A stretch of 64,000 bases of DNA from Rhodococcus sovatensis (GCF_037327425.1 NZ_CP147846.1:1240001-1304000), one strand, 5' to 3'; positions 27,251 through 35,831 are shown, numbered from the stretch's first letter. Notes: generated by a model not told the origin, from the letters alone. Program-made: numbers and translations.

Positions 27251-28725
27251 CCACGACATCGACCAGCACCCGATCGACCAGCACCGAGTTCGCCTCACCC
27301 ACAGGCCTGTTCATCGGAGGAAGTTGGGGTGAGGCCCGAAGTGGCGAGACGTTCGACGTTCTCGATCCTGCGACGGGGGAGGTCATCACCTCGGTTGCCG
27401 ACGGCGGCGTCGTCGACGCCGAAGCTGCGATGGCAGCCGCTACGCAGGCACAGGCGTCGTGGGCCGCCACAGCGCCGCGCGAACGCAGCGTGATTCTCCG
27501 GCGCGCGTTCGAGTTGATCATCGAGCGCACCGAGGAACTCGCCGCGATCATCACTGCCGAAATGGGCAAACCGCTCGCGGACGCGCGGGGTGAAGTGGCG
27601 TACGGCGCCGAGTTCTTTCGGTGGTTCTCCGAGGAGGCAGTGCGGATCTCCGGCGATCACACGCTGACCGGTGACGGCAAGAATCGGATCATCGTTACCC
27701 GCGCGCCGGTCGGACCGTGCATCCTGGTGACGCCGTGGAACTTTCCGCTCGCGATGGGAACTCGCAAGATCGGGCCTGCGCTGGCGGCAGGATGCACCGT
27801 GGTATTCAAGCCGGCGGAGCAGACACCGCTGACGGCTCTCGCGTTGGCCGACATCCTCGTCGACGCCGGAGTTCCCGACGGTGTAGTCAACGTGGTTCCC
27901 ACCACGGACGCAGCTGGAGTGGTCGGTTCGTGGATGGCGAGCGGAACTGCCCGCAAGATCAGTTTCACGGGTTCGACCGAGGTCGGCAAGATCTTGCTGG
28001 CTCAGGCTGCGCCTACCGTCATGCGTACGTCGATGGAGCTCGGTGGCAATGCACCGTTCATCGTTGCCGAGGGTGCCGACGTCGATCGCGCCGTCGACGG
28101 GGCGATGGTTGCAAAGATGCGCAACATGGGCGAGGCGTGTACGGCAGCGAACAGATTCTTTGTACACCGCCCGCTCGCAGCGGAATTCGCGGACAAGCTC
28201 GCGGCGAAGATGGGCGCGTTGACGGTCGGTGCAGGTAGCGCGGACGGAGTGGAGGTAGGCCCGCTGATCGATCAGGACGGACGCGCCAAGGTTCAGCGTC
28301 TCGTCGACGATGCGCTCGACAGGGGAGCCCGCGCAGTGGTGGGGGGCACGGAGAACTCCGGCCCCGGTTACTTCTACCCGCCGACCGTGCTCGACTCCGT
28401 GGATTCGGCGTCGGAACTGATGTCGACGGAGATCTTCGGACCGGTGGCGGCCGTGGTGCCGTACGACACGGAGGACGAGGTCATCTCGCTCGCGAACGAT
28501 ACCGAGTGGGGGTTGGTCGGCTACGTGTTCACCCAGGACATCGACCGAGCGCTCAGGATGGGGGAGCGTTTGGAAGTCGGGATGGTCGGCTTGAACACCG
28601 GTCTCGTGTCGAATCCCGCTGCCCCGTTCGGTGGGGTCAAGCAGTCCGGGCTCGGTCGTGAGGGCGGAAAGGTCGGAATCGACGAGTTCCTCGAATACAA
28701 GTATTTTGCTGTTCCCCGGTCCTAG
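27247..28725 (+). CDS. NAD(P)-dependent aldehyde dehydrogenase, SSADH type (DoeC-like)
   Basis: 492 aa. Catalytic Cys298 in MGEACTAANRF and general-base Glu264 in SMELGGNAPF; VTPWNFPLAMGTRKIGPALAAG and FTGSTEVGK line the cofactor site. The sequence is that of succinate-semialdehyde dehydrogenases, the group that also holds DoeC, which oxidises aspartate-semialdehyde to aspartate in ectoine breakdown. Context (DoeD-like enzyme upstream, DoeA downstream) favours the DoeC role; GABA-shunt SSADH remains the alternative. Start ATG preceded by GGAGGG; operon member. Confidence 0.88.
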   Translation: MTTTSTSTRSTSTEFASPTGLFIGGSWGEARSGETFDVLDPATGEVITSVADGGVVDAEAAMAAATQAQASWAATAPRERSVILRRAFELIIERTEELAAIITAEMGKPLADARGEVAYGAEFFRWFSEEAVRISGDHTLTGDGKNRIIVTRAPVGPCILVTPWNFPLAMGTRKIGPALAAGCTVVFKPAEQTPLTALALADILVDAGVPDGVVNVVPTTDAAGVVGSWMASGTARKISFTGSTEVGKILLAQAAPTVMRTSMELGGNAPFIVAEGADVDRAVDGAMVAKMRNMGEACTAANRFFVHRPLAAEFADKLAAKMGALTVGAGSADGVEVGPLIDQDGRAKVQRLVDDALDRGARAVVGGTENSGPGYFYPPTVLDSVDSASELMSTEIFGPVAAVVPYDTEDEVISLANDTEWGLVGYVFTQDIDRALRMGERLEVGMVGLNTGLVSNPAAPFGGVKQSGLGREGGKVGIDEFLEYKYFAVPRS

Positions 28726-28748
28726 CAGCCCTAGCAGGAGGAAGACAG

Positions 28749-29462
28749 ATGTCCGGTTCCCGAAGATTGACGCCGATCAACGCTCGAAATACTTCGATGG
28801 TCATCGCGGATCAGATTCGCGATCGGATCATCGACGGCTCGTACGCGCCAGGCGAGCAGATCAACGAAGCGAACGTCGCTGCCGAACTGGAGATTTCGCG
28901 CGGTCCGGTTCGCGAGGCATTGCAGCGTCTCAACCAGGAGGGGTTGCTGGTCAGCTACCGAAACCGCGGCGTTTTCGTCGTCGAGCTCAGCAGCGACGAC
29001 GTGGCGGAGATCTACGACGCCCGGGCCGCCATCGAGGTCGGTGCTGCGTGGACGCTGGTACGGGGCGAGGTCGCGGTGTTGAAAGCAACTGCCGCGCAGC
29101 TCTCGGCCATCGTCGATCAGATGCAGCCGTTCATCGACAAGGCGGACTGGCTGGGACTCGCCGAGCGTGATCTTGCATTCCATACCGCGTTGGTGGCAGC
29201 GACGACGAACAGTCGAATGTCGAGGATGTACGCCACGCTCGCTGCCGAAGCCCGTATCTGCATGGCCAACCTCGAGACCGCGTACTACCGGCCGGAGGCG
29301 CTCGTGGAGGAGCATCAATTGCTGGTCGACTTGCTTCTCGGGGACGATTGGGCGGCGCTGGAGACAGGTCTGCACGAGCATATGGACACTGCGATCCACG
29401 ATCTGACGCAGGCGATGCACGATCAAGCAGAGGAGGGTGCCGACGCCCCTGTCCGCGCCTAG
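28749..29462 (+). CDS. GntR family transcriptional regulator, FCD (FadR-like) subfamily
   Basis: 237 aa. The winged helix at about 15-80 reads IADQIRDRIIDGSYAPGEQINEANVAAELEIS then RGPVREALQRLNQEGLL. The all-helical FCD effector domain (about 95-220) has the metal-site pattern D...H (ERDLAFHTALVAATTNSRM, EEHQLLVDLLLG, LHEHMDTAI). AGGAGG precedes the ATG. It is the last gene of the doeD unit and lies just before the doeA promoter, an arrangement typical of a cluster-specific regulator. The known ectoine regulator EnuR is of the MocR type, so this would be a different solution. Confidence 0.9.
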   Translation: MSGSRRLTPINARNTSMVIADQIRDRIIDGSYAPGEQINEANVAAELEISRGPVREALQRLNQEGLLVSYRNRGVFVVELSSDDVAEIYDARAAIEVGAAWTLVRGEVAVLKATAAQLSAIVDQMQPFIDKADWLGLAERDLAFHTALVAATTNSRMSRMYATLAAEARICMANLETAYYRPEALVEEHQLLVDLLLGDDWAALETGLHEHMDTAIHDLTQAMHDQAEEGADAPVRA

Positions 29463-29504
29463 CTAACGCCGAAGAACCCGCAACGAAGAAGTAACACGCC
29501 ATCT

Positions 29505-29528
29505 ATTGCAGGACCCTCCACCTGCAAT
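29505..29528. promoter_or_regulatory. Inverted repeat ATTGCAGG / CCTGCAAT before doeA
   Basis: Perfect 8-bp arms at 29505-29512 and 29521-29528 with an 8-base spacer. The TTGCAG/CTGCAA outer parts equal the outer parts of the palindrome at 22979. TTGCAG (29506-29511), a 17-base spacer and TAGCCT (29529-29534) also read as a -35/-10 pair, which would put the transcript start inside the adjoining palindrome. Confidence 0.5.
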
Positions 29529-29534
29529 TAGCCT

Positions 29535-29553
29535 GATTGTCAACAATCTGCAA
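29535..29553. promoter_or_regulatory. Second copy of the doe palindrome, candidate operator before doeA
   Basis: GATTGT-CA-ACAATC followed by TGCAA: the right arm ACAATCTGCAA is identical to that at 22992-23002; the left arm keeps six bases. It is 53 bases before the doeA GTG and overlaps the predicted transcription start, a position suited to a repressor. Confidence 0.65.
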
Positions 29554-29605
29554 AATGCTCACGGGCTGCTGAACGCCTCCCGCGACGCTTCGAGAGGGGG
29601 TACCA

Positions 29606-30886
29606 GTGAACGAGAACGAGAGCTACGCCGCCGAACTCACCAGCGCGGTCGGCAGGGATCACGCACCAGGTCTTGCCGAGTACGCAGATCTGCCGAACAG
29701 CACACCCATCACGTTCACAGACGAGGAGTACTCCACCCGTCTCGCCGCGGTGAGGGCCCGCATGGCGGCGCAGAACCTGACTGCTCTGATCGTCACCGAC
29801 CCCTCGAACCTGTACTACCTGCTGGGCTACAACGCGCTGTCGTTCTACACCCCGCAGATGCTCTACGTCCCGCTGAGTGGGGAGTTGTACTTCTTTGCCA
29901 GGGAGATGGACGCCAACGGGGCCTTTCGGACATCGTGGTTGCCCCAGGAGCAGACATTCGGATACCCGGAAACTTTCGTGCAGCGCAAGGACACTCATCC
30001 ATTCGTATGGGTCGCGGCGCGGCTCCGCGAACTCGGTGTGGTGAACAACTTCTCGCACGGTCAGGTCGGGCTCGAGATGGACTCGTACTACTTCAGTCCC
30101 AAGGCGTTCGAAGCGCTCGTCAAATCTCTGCCCGAATACAACTTCACCGACTCCTACGAGTTGATCAACTGGGTGCGCGTGGTCAAGTCACCCGCGGAGA
30201 TCGACTTGATGCGCGGGGCAGCCCGAGTGTGCGAATCTGCGATGACCGCAGCGTACGACTCGATCGTGGTGGGCGGCCGTCAGTGTGATGCCGCGGCGGC
30301 AATCCTGAACGCTCAGGTCAAGGGAACCGCCGACTTCGGCGGTGACCACCCCGCCATCGTCCCGATGCTCCCCACCGGTGCCGGTGCCGACACTCCTCAC
30401 CTCACTTGGTCCGATCAAGTCTTCATCGCAGGTGAGACCACAGTCGTCGAGCTGGCCGGCGTATACCGGAGATACCACGTACCGATGGCGCGGACGGTGG
30501 TGTTGGGAAAGCCGAGCAAGCGCCTCGACTATCTCGCGCAGTCGACCGGCGACGCGCTGAACGAAGTACTCGGTATCGTCGGGCCCGGAGTCACCACGAC
30601 CGAGCTCGCGCAGGTGTGGAACGTCAGCCTCGCGCGGCACGGACTGCACAAGCCTTCTCGCATAGGCTATTCCATCGGTATCGCTTACGCTCCGGACTGG
30701 GGAGAGCGCACGGTCAGCATCAGGACGGACGACGACACCGTGCTGGCCGAGAACATGACTTTCCACATCATCGGCGGAATGTGGATGGACGACTACGGAT
30801 ACGAGGTGTCCGAGGCCGTGCGCGTGACCGACAGCGGGGTGGAGACATTCACCGAGTACCCGCGCCAACTACTGACGAAGGAGTGA
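29606..30886 (+). CDS. doeA: Ectoine hydrolase (M24/prolidase-fold)
   Basis: Opens the ectoine ring to N-alpha-acetyl-diaminobutyrate. 426 aa, GTG start with GAGAGGGGG. Creatinase-type N-domain: LIVTDPSNLYYLLGYNALSFYTPQ, EMDANGAFRTSW, YPETFVQRKDTHPF, VGLEMDSYYFSPKAFEAL. Pita-bread catalytic domain: GGDHPAIVPMLPTGAGADTPHLTW, GVYRRYHVPMARTVVLGKP, SIGIAYAPDWGERTVSIR and FHIIGGMWMDDYGYEVSEAVRV. These blocks match what I recall of Halomonas DoeA/EutD almost position for position, making it the most diagnostic gene of the cluster. Head of a second transcription unit reaching to 35831. Confidence 0.88.
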   Translation: MNENESYAAELTSAVGRDHAPGLAEYADLPNSTPITFTDEEYSTRLAAVRARMAAQNLTALIVTDPSNLYYLLGYNALSFYTPQMLYVPLSGELYFFAREMDANGAFRTSWLPQEQTFGYPETFVQRKDTHPFVWVAARLRELGVVNNFSHGQVGLEMDSYYFSPKAFEALVKSLPEYNFTDSYELINWVRVVKSPAEIDLMRGAARVCESAMTAAYDSIVVGGRQCDAAAAILNAQVKGTADFGGDHPAIVPMLPTGAGADTPHLTWSDQVFIAGETTVVELAGVYRRYHVPMARTVVLGKPSKRLDYLAQSTGDALNEVLGIVGPGVTTTELAQVWNVSLARHGLHKPSRIGYSIGIAYAPDWGERTVSIRTDDDTVLAENMTFHIIGGMWMDDYGYEVSEAVRVTDSGVETFTEYPRQLLTKE

Positions 30887-30889
30887 GAC

Positions 30890-32119
30890 ATGATCGCCAC
30901 CACCATTCCGTGGGCTCTGCGCACCGACAAGCTGGTGGGGTCCGTGATCGACTCGTCGACCTCGCTCCTTGCAGCTCAGAAGCACGACATCGTCCGGTTC
31001 GCCATGGGCTCGCCCGCGGCGGAAACCGTTCCTGCGGCAGCATTTTCCGAGATCGCATCGAAGGTCATGACCGCAGATGCGATGGACTATGCCGCCACCG
31101 AGGGTGACCCCGGCCTGCTCGACGCCTTGCTCGGCTACCTCGACTCGGTCGGCGAGCCCACCTCGGAGGACCGACTCGTCATCACCTCGGGCGGCATGCA
31201 GGGTCTCGATCTGGCCTGCAAGTTGTTCGTCGATCCTGGTGATCTCGTCATCGTCGAAAGCCCCACCTACACCAACGGAACCGCCACCGTGCTCAGTTAC
31301 GGCGGCGACGTCCTCGAAGCGCCGATGGACTCCGACGGCCTTATCGTGGAGGCGTTGCCGGAACTGGTCGAGCGGGCAGGTCGCCTGCCGAAGATGATCT
31401 ACGTCATTCCCAATTTCCAGAATCCTTCCGGTACGACGATGTCCCAGGCCAGGCGCTCGCTGCTTCTCGAACTCGCGCACAGATGGGGGTCGGTGATCCT
31501 CGACGACGACCCGTACGGGCTGCTGCGGTTCGAGGGTGAGCACATTCCGAGCTTCAATGCGCTGAGCCCGAACGATCCGCTCGTGTTCTCCGTCCGCACG
31601 TTTTCGAAGATGATCGCTCCTGGCCTACGCGTCGGCTGGGTCGACGCTGCTCCCGAGGCGCGACAGCTAGTGATCAACGCCAAGCAGGCGATGGACACGT
31701 GCACCAACCTGCCGAGCCAGCGCATGATCGCCGAGTTCATTCGTCGGGGTCACCTCGACACCCACCTTCAGTCGCTCGCCGCGGTCTATCGGCCACGCAA
31801 GATTGCGATGCAGCGCAGTCTGGAGAAGTACTTCGGCGACCGCATCGAGACGACCGACCCGGAGGGTGGCTTCTTCCTGTGGGCGACACTGCGCGGTGAC
31901 GCATCCTCGGTATCGACGCAGGATCTGTTCGAAACCGCTCTGGCCGAAGGCGTTGCGTATATTCCCGGGCCCGCTCTGTCCGTCGGTGGGAAGTTCCACG
32001 ATTCGTTGCGGCTGTGCTTTGCATCCTCGACACCCGAGCGGATCGACGAGGGCGTCAGGAGACTTGCAGTGGCAGTGGATCGCGCGAGGTCCATGTTGTC
32101 GAGCGATCCGACTCGATGA
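30890..32119 (+). CDS. Class I/II PLP-dependent aminotransferase (2-aminoadipate/MocR-domain type)
   Basis: 409 aa without a DNA-binding domain. Fold-type I features: TSGGMQGLDLACKLFVDPGD, ESPTYTNGTATVLSYGG, VIPNFQNPSGTTMS, DDDPYGLLRF and the PLP-lysine in TFSKMIAPGLRVGW. It resembles LysN-like 2-aminoadipate transaminases that act on alpha-amino groups. It begins three bases after doeA and overlaps the M20 gene (ATGA), so it is made together with them. Its step in ectoine breakdown is not established; it may act on the alpha-amino group of a diaminobutyrate-derived intermediate. Confidence 0.85.
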   Translation: MIATTIPWALRTDKLVGSVIDSSTSLLAAQKHDIVRFAMGSPAAETVPAAAFSEIASKVMTADAMDYAATEGDPGLLDALLGYLDSVGEPTSEDRLVITSGGMQGLDLACKLFVDPGDLVIVESPTYTNGTATVLSYGGDVLEAPMDSDGLIVEALPELVERAGRLPKMIYVIPNFQNPSGTTMSQARRSLLLELAHRWGSVILDDDPYGLLRFEGEHIPSFNALSPNDPLVFSVRTFSKMIAPGLRVGWVDAAPEARQLVINAKQAMDTCTNLPSQRMIAEFIRRGHLDTHLQSLAAVYRPRKIAMQRSLEKYFGDRIETTDPEGGFFLWATLRGDASSVSTQDLFETALAEGVAYIPGPALSVGGKFHDSLRLCFASSTPERIDEGVRRLAVAVDRARSMLSSDPTR

Positions 32120-33357
32120 TCGAGGCCGAACGACGATTGCTCGACGCGATCGACTCCGACGGCATCGTCGCTCTGGCATCGGCACTCATCGACGCGGGCG
32201 GTGAGAATCCAGGCGACACCGAGGAATCGGTTGCCACGGTTCTCGTCGATCGATGCAGGCAGCTCGGCTTCGACATCGAGATCGACGAGGTCGCGCCTGG
32301 CCGTCCGAATGTCGTTGTGTCGGTGGGGGGATCAGCAGAAGCTGGCGTGCTCTTCCTCGGGCACTCCGACGTGGTTCCCGCAGGGGGTGGTTGGAGCACC
32401 GATCCGTTCGCCGCCGTTGTGCGCGAGGGGCGCCTGTACGGGCGGGGCGCGTGTGACATGAAGGGCGGCCTCGCTGCTGTCGTCGTTGCGATGGCTGCAT
32501 TGAAAAGATCAGGAACACTGTCGCGTTCGCCGGTGTCACTGGCATGCCTCGTCGACGAGGAGGACACCGGACTCGGAATTCGAGCATTCGTGTCCGGCCA
32601 GCACACCAGGAATTACACGCACTGTATCGTCGCCGAGCCGACCGATCTGGTGACCATCACCGGATGCAGGGGAGCAGCGAATCTCGCGATCACTGTCTCG
32701 GGCCACTCCGCGCATGCCGGTCGACCCAGCAACGGGCGCAATGCAGTATCGGCGGCCGCACGAATCGTCGTGCTGATCGACTCGATGGGTGAGGACTTGA
32801 AAGCGCATGCGCACCCGGCACTCGGGCCCGCGACATGGAACGTCGGCACCATCGACGGTGGTACGGGGACGTCCATGGTGCCGGATCGATGTGTGATCAC
32901 CGTCGACAGGCGCCTCCTGCCGGGTGAAGACGCTCGTGTCGTTGCGTCGCGGCTTCAGTGCGATATCGAGAATGCGGGCATCGTCGGTGACGGCATCGAA
33001 GTGGCCGTGGACGTTTCGATGGAGATGCCTGGCTTTCTGACCAGTGAGAATTCCGGGACCGTCGTCGCCGCGGTGACCTCGGTGACCGATGCCGCCGGTT
33101 GTCGCGGGACCGATGTATGGACCGCGTCCTGTGACGGTGGTTTCGTCGTGCGTGACTTGGGTATACCCACTGTCGTGCTCGGCCCCGGAGAGATAGAGAC
33201 GCAGGCTCATCAACCCGACGAATCCGTGTCGGTGCAGCAATTGTGCGACAGCGCACGCGCGTACGCGTTGCTTGCATCGAGAATCGTTGCGTCACCAGCA
33301 GTTATGTCGGAAAGCCGGGGTAGTGGGCCCAGCAGCATTGCCGCTTCCGTAACGTGA
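32116..33357 (+). CDS. M20 family metallo-deacylase, candidate N-acetyl-diaminobutyrate deacetylase (DoeB function)
   Basis: 413 aa in the ArgE/DapE/carboxypeptidase G2 group. Zinc-site motifs: GHSDVVPAG, GRGACDMKGG and the catalytic/bridging glutamates in VDEEDTG. The dimerisation lid (about residues 180-290) has VSGHSAHAGRPSNGRNA, and the end has PTVVLGPGEIETQAHQPDESV. Start ATG at 32116 overlaps the aminotransferase stop; a longer reading to 32014 would overlap that gene by 100 bases and is rejected. In known clusters DoeB is an AstE/aspartoacylase-type enzyme; none is present here, and this amidase follows doeA. Confidence 0.85.
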   Translation: MIEAERRLLDAIDSDGIVALASALIDAGGENPGDTEESVATVLVDRCRQLGFDIEIDEVAPGRPNVVVSVGGSAEAGVLFLGHSDVVPAGGGWSTDPFAAVVREGRLYGRGACDMKGGLAAVVVAMAALKRSGTLSRSPVSLACLVDEEDTGLGIRAFVSGQHTRNYTHCIVAEPTDLVTITGCRGAANLAITVSGHSAHAGRPSNGRNAVSAAARIVVLIDSMGEDLKAHAHPALGPATWNVGTIDGGTGTSMVPDRCVITVDRRLLPGEDARVVASRLQCDIENAGIVGDGIEVAVDVSMEMPGFLTSENSGTVVAAVTSVTDAAGCRGTDVWTASCDGGFVVRDLGIPTVVLGPGEIETQAHQPDESVSVQQLCDSARAYALLASRIVASPAVMSESRGSGPSSIAASVT

Positions 33358-33417
33358 AGCGCTGCGAAGAACCAAACCGACGCTCCATGTCAGTTTCACA
33401 GCGAGAGGTATTGGACC

Positions 33418-34866
33418 GTGTCAGAATCATCCAGTGGGTTCAGTAGTACAGGTTCAGACGGATCGACCAGCGGTTATCCGCCGAACACCCAAGAGTTGAA
33501 CGCAGAAGAAGCCAAGGTCCTGCACCGTGCGATCGGGGGTTCGGCCCTGGGTAATGCGGTCGAATGGTTCGACTACGCCGTGTACGGCTACCTGGCGGTG
33601 TACATCGCGGCGAACTTCTTCCCGTCCGAGGACGGGGGAGCGAGTCTGCTGTCGACATTCGTAGTGCTCGCGGCGTCGTTCATCATCAGACCGATCGGCG
33701 GCATCGTGCTCGGGCCGCTCGGTGACCGCATCGGTCGCCAGAAGGTCCTCGTCCTCACCGTCACCATGATGTCCATCGCGACGGCAACGATCGGCATTCT
33801 GCCGACGTTCGACACCATTGGAATCTTGGCGCCGATACTGCTTCTCGTCTGTCGCCTGGTGCAGGGATTCTCCACCGGTGGCGAATACGGTGGCGCAGCA
33901 GTGTTCATGGCGGAATATGCACCGGACAAGCGCCGCGGGTTCTTCGGTTCGTTCCTCGAATTCGGCACACTTGCAGGCACGGTCGCAGGCGCAACCCTGT
34001 GCACACTGCTCAACCTCGGACTCGGCGACGACACGATGGAGGCGTGGGGATGGCGAATTCCCTTCCTGCTGACGCTTCCCCTCGGCATAGTCGCGCTGTG
34101 GTTGCGAACTCGACTCGAAGATTCGCCGGTGTTCGCCGAGGCGAAGGCCGACGGTGAGACGGTGTCCGAGGGTGCGGAGGGTGGCGCCATCGCGTCGCTC
34201 AAGGCGACGATGACCTACTGGCAGCGGATCCTCATCCTGATGGGATTCGTGCTGCTGTTGAACATCGCGTACTACACCGTGTTGACGTTCTTGCCGTCCT
34301 ATCTCAGTGACACGTTGGGACACAGCACTACTCAATCCAACTTCACTCTCGTGGTCATCATGTTGATCATGATGGCGATCATCAACCCGATCGGCGCGCT
34401 GTCGGACCGAATCGGTCGAAAGCCGCTGCTCCTTGCGGCGTGCGTCGGGTACTTCGTGTTCAGCGTGCCGCTGTTCCTGCTGATCATCAATACCGGGCTC
34501 GTGGGCCAAACGATCGGACTGCTCGGCCTCGGTGTACTGCTTGTGATCATGTGCTCGTGCGTATCGTCGACTCTGCCGGCGCTCTTCCCGACGCAGGTTC
34601 GCTACGGCGCATTCGCCATCGGTTACAACGTGTCCACATCGCTCTTCGGTGGCACAGCACCGCTGATTCTGACGTTCCTCATCGACAGGACCGGTTCCAA
34701 CCTCATCCCGGGCTGGTACATGATGCTCGCCGCGGCCATCGCGTTCGTCCCCATCCTGCTGATGCCGGAGACCGCAGGCCGATCGCTGCGCGGGAACCAG
34801 TGCCCGGGTGCCAACGACGACGAAGTCGCCGCATCCGGAGTGGAACTCGTGGGGTACAAGAAGTAG
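33418..34866 (+). CDS. MFS transporter, metabolite:H+ symporter (ProP/ShiA-like), candidate ectoine importer
   Basis: 482 aa, 12 membrane segments. MHS-family marks: GSALGNAVEWFDYAVYGYLAVYIAANFFPS, IRPIGGIVLGPLGDRIGRQKVL, QGFSTGGEYGGAAVFMAEYAP and ALSDRIGRKPLLLAA. ProP-type members import proline, betaine and ectoine; others take up dicarboxylates or shikimate. The position, last but one in the doeA unit, supports ectoine or a breakdown product as substrate. The long C-terminal coiled coil of osmosensing ProP is absent, so a catabolic importer is likelier than an osmosensor. GTG start with GAGAGG. Confidence 0.85.
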   Translation: MSESSSGFSSTGSDGSTSGYPPNTQELNAEEAKVLHRAIGGSALGNAVEWFDYAVYGYLAVYIAANFFPSEDGGASLLSTFVVLAASFIIRPIGGIVLGPLGDRIGRQKVLVLTVTMMSIATATIGILPTFDTIGILAPILLLVCRLVQGFSTGGEYGGAAVFMAEYAPDKRRGFFGSFLEFGTLAGTVAGATLCTLLNLGLGDDTMEAWGWRIPFLLTLPLGIVALWLRTRLEDSPVFAEAKADGETVSEGAEGGAIASLKATMTYWQRILILMGFVLLLNIAYYTVLTFLPSYLSDTLGHSTTQSNFTLVVIMLIMMAIINPIGALSDRIGRKPLLLAACVGYFVFSVPLFLLIINTGLVGQTIGLLGLGVLLVIMCSCVSSTLPALFPTQVRYGAFAIGYNVSTSLFGGTAPLILTFLIDRTGSNLIPGWYMMLAAAIAFVPILLMPETAGRSLRGNQCPGANDDEVAASGVELVGYKK

Positions 34867-35831
34867 TGGGAGACAGGCTGGTTGTTGTCGTCCTGCATGC
34901 CGACAACCTTCCCGCGGGAATGGATTCGGTGTCCGCTGTGGCAGAAGTTCGATACGCCACAGCGGACACCCTCGGGGAAGCGGTTCCGGGAGCCGACGTA
35001 CTGCTGCTGTGGGACTTCTTCTCGCCCGCCGTGAAGCAGGTGTGGGACCGCTGTGATTCGCTGAAATGGATCCATATCGCTGCCGCAGGTGTGGATTCGC
35101 TCATGTTCGACGACCTCGTCGATTCCGATGTGGTGGTGACCAATTCACGCGGAATCTTCGACCGACCGATCGCCGAGTTCGTTCTTGCACAGATACTCGC
35201 GTTCGCGAAGGACACCGCCACATCGGCGGAGCTTCAGCGGCAGCGAACGTGGAAGCATCGTGAGACCGAACGCCTCGACACCGCGAAGTCGATGATCGTG
35301 GGAACCGGTGCAATCGGGCGTGAGATCGCGCGGCTGTTGTCTGCCGTCGGCATGTCGGTTGCAGGCGTCGGTCGGACCGGGCGCACCGGAGACGCAGATT
35401 TCGGCGTCGTGTACTCCAGTTCGGATCTCGAACAGGTCGTCGCCGACATCGACTATCTGATACTCGTTGCACCGTTGACCGATCAGACGCGTGGGATCGT
35501 CGACACGTCGGTCATCGCCGCAGCCAAGCCCGGAGTACGCGTGATCAACGTGGGCAGGGGCGAGTTGCTGGAGACCGGAGCGCTTCTCGGCGGCCTACGG
35601 TCGGGTCACGTCGGTGGGGCCGCGCTCGACGTCTTCGAGGAGGAACCGCTTCCCTCGGACAATCCGCTCTGGACTGCTCCCAACCTTGTCCTGACCCCGC
35701 ACATGAGCGGCGACGCGGCGGGTTGGCGCGACCGCCTCGCAGAGCTGTTCGTCGCCAACTTCCGCCGCTACGCGGCCTCCGAGGACCTGCACAACGTCGT
35801 GGACAAGAAACTCGGTTTCGTTTCGACCTGA
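34866..35831 (+). CDS. D-isomer-specific 2-hydroxyacid dehydrogenase
   Basis: 321 aa from a GTG whose first base is the last base of the MFS stop. The Rossmann motif is VGTGAIGREIARLL. The catalytic residues are Arg in NVGRGELLETG, Glu in DVFEEEPLPSDNPLW and His in LTPHMSGD. It reduces a 2-oxoacid to the D-2-hydroxyacid or the reverse. It closes the doeA unit. With the FAD/Fe-S enzyme upstream it could form an oxidation/reduction pair on one D-2-hydroxyacid (inference). Convergent with the OYE gene 10 bases away. Confidence 0.88.
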   Translation: MGDRLVVVVLHADNLPAGMDSVSAVAEVRYATADTLGEAVPGADVLLLWDFFSPAVKQVWDRCDSLKWIHIAAAGVDSLMFDDLVDSDVVVTNSRGIFDRPIAEFVLAQILAFAKDTATSAELQRQRTWKHRETERLDTAKSMIVGTGAIGREIARLLSAVGMSVAGVGRTGRTGDADFGVVYSSSDLEQVVADIDYLILVAPLTDQTRGIVDTSVIAAAKPGVRVINVGRGELLETGALLGGLRSGHVGGAALDVFEEEPLPSDNPLWTAPNLVLTPHMSGDAAGWRDRLAELFVANFRRYAASEDLHNVVDKKLGFVST

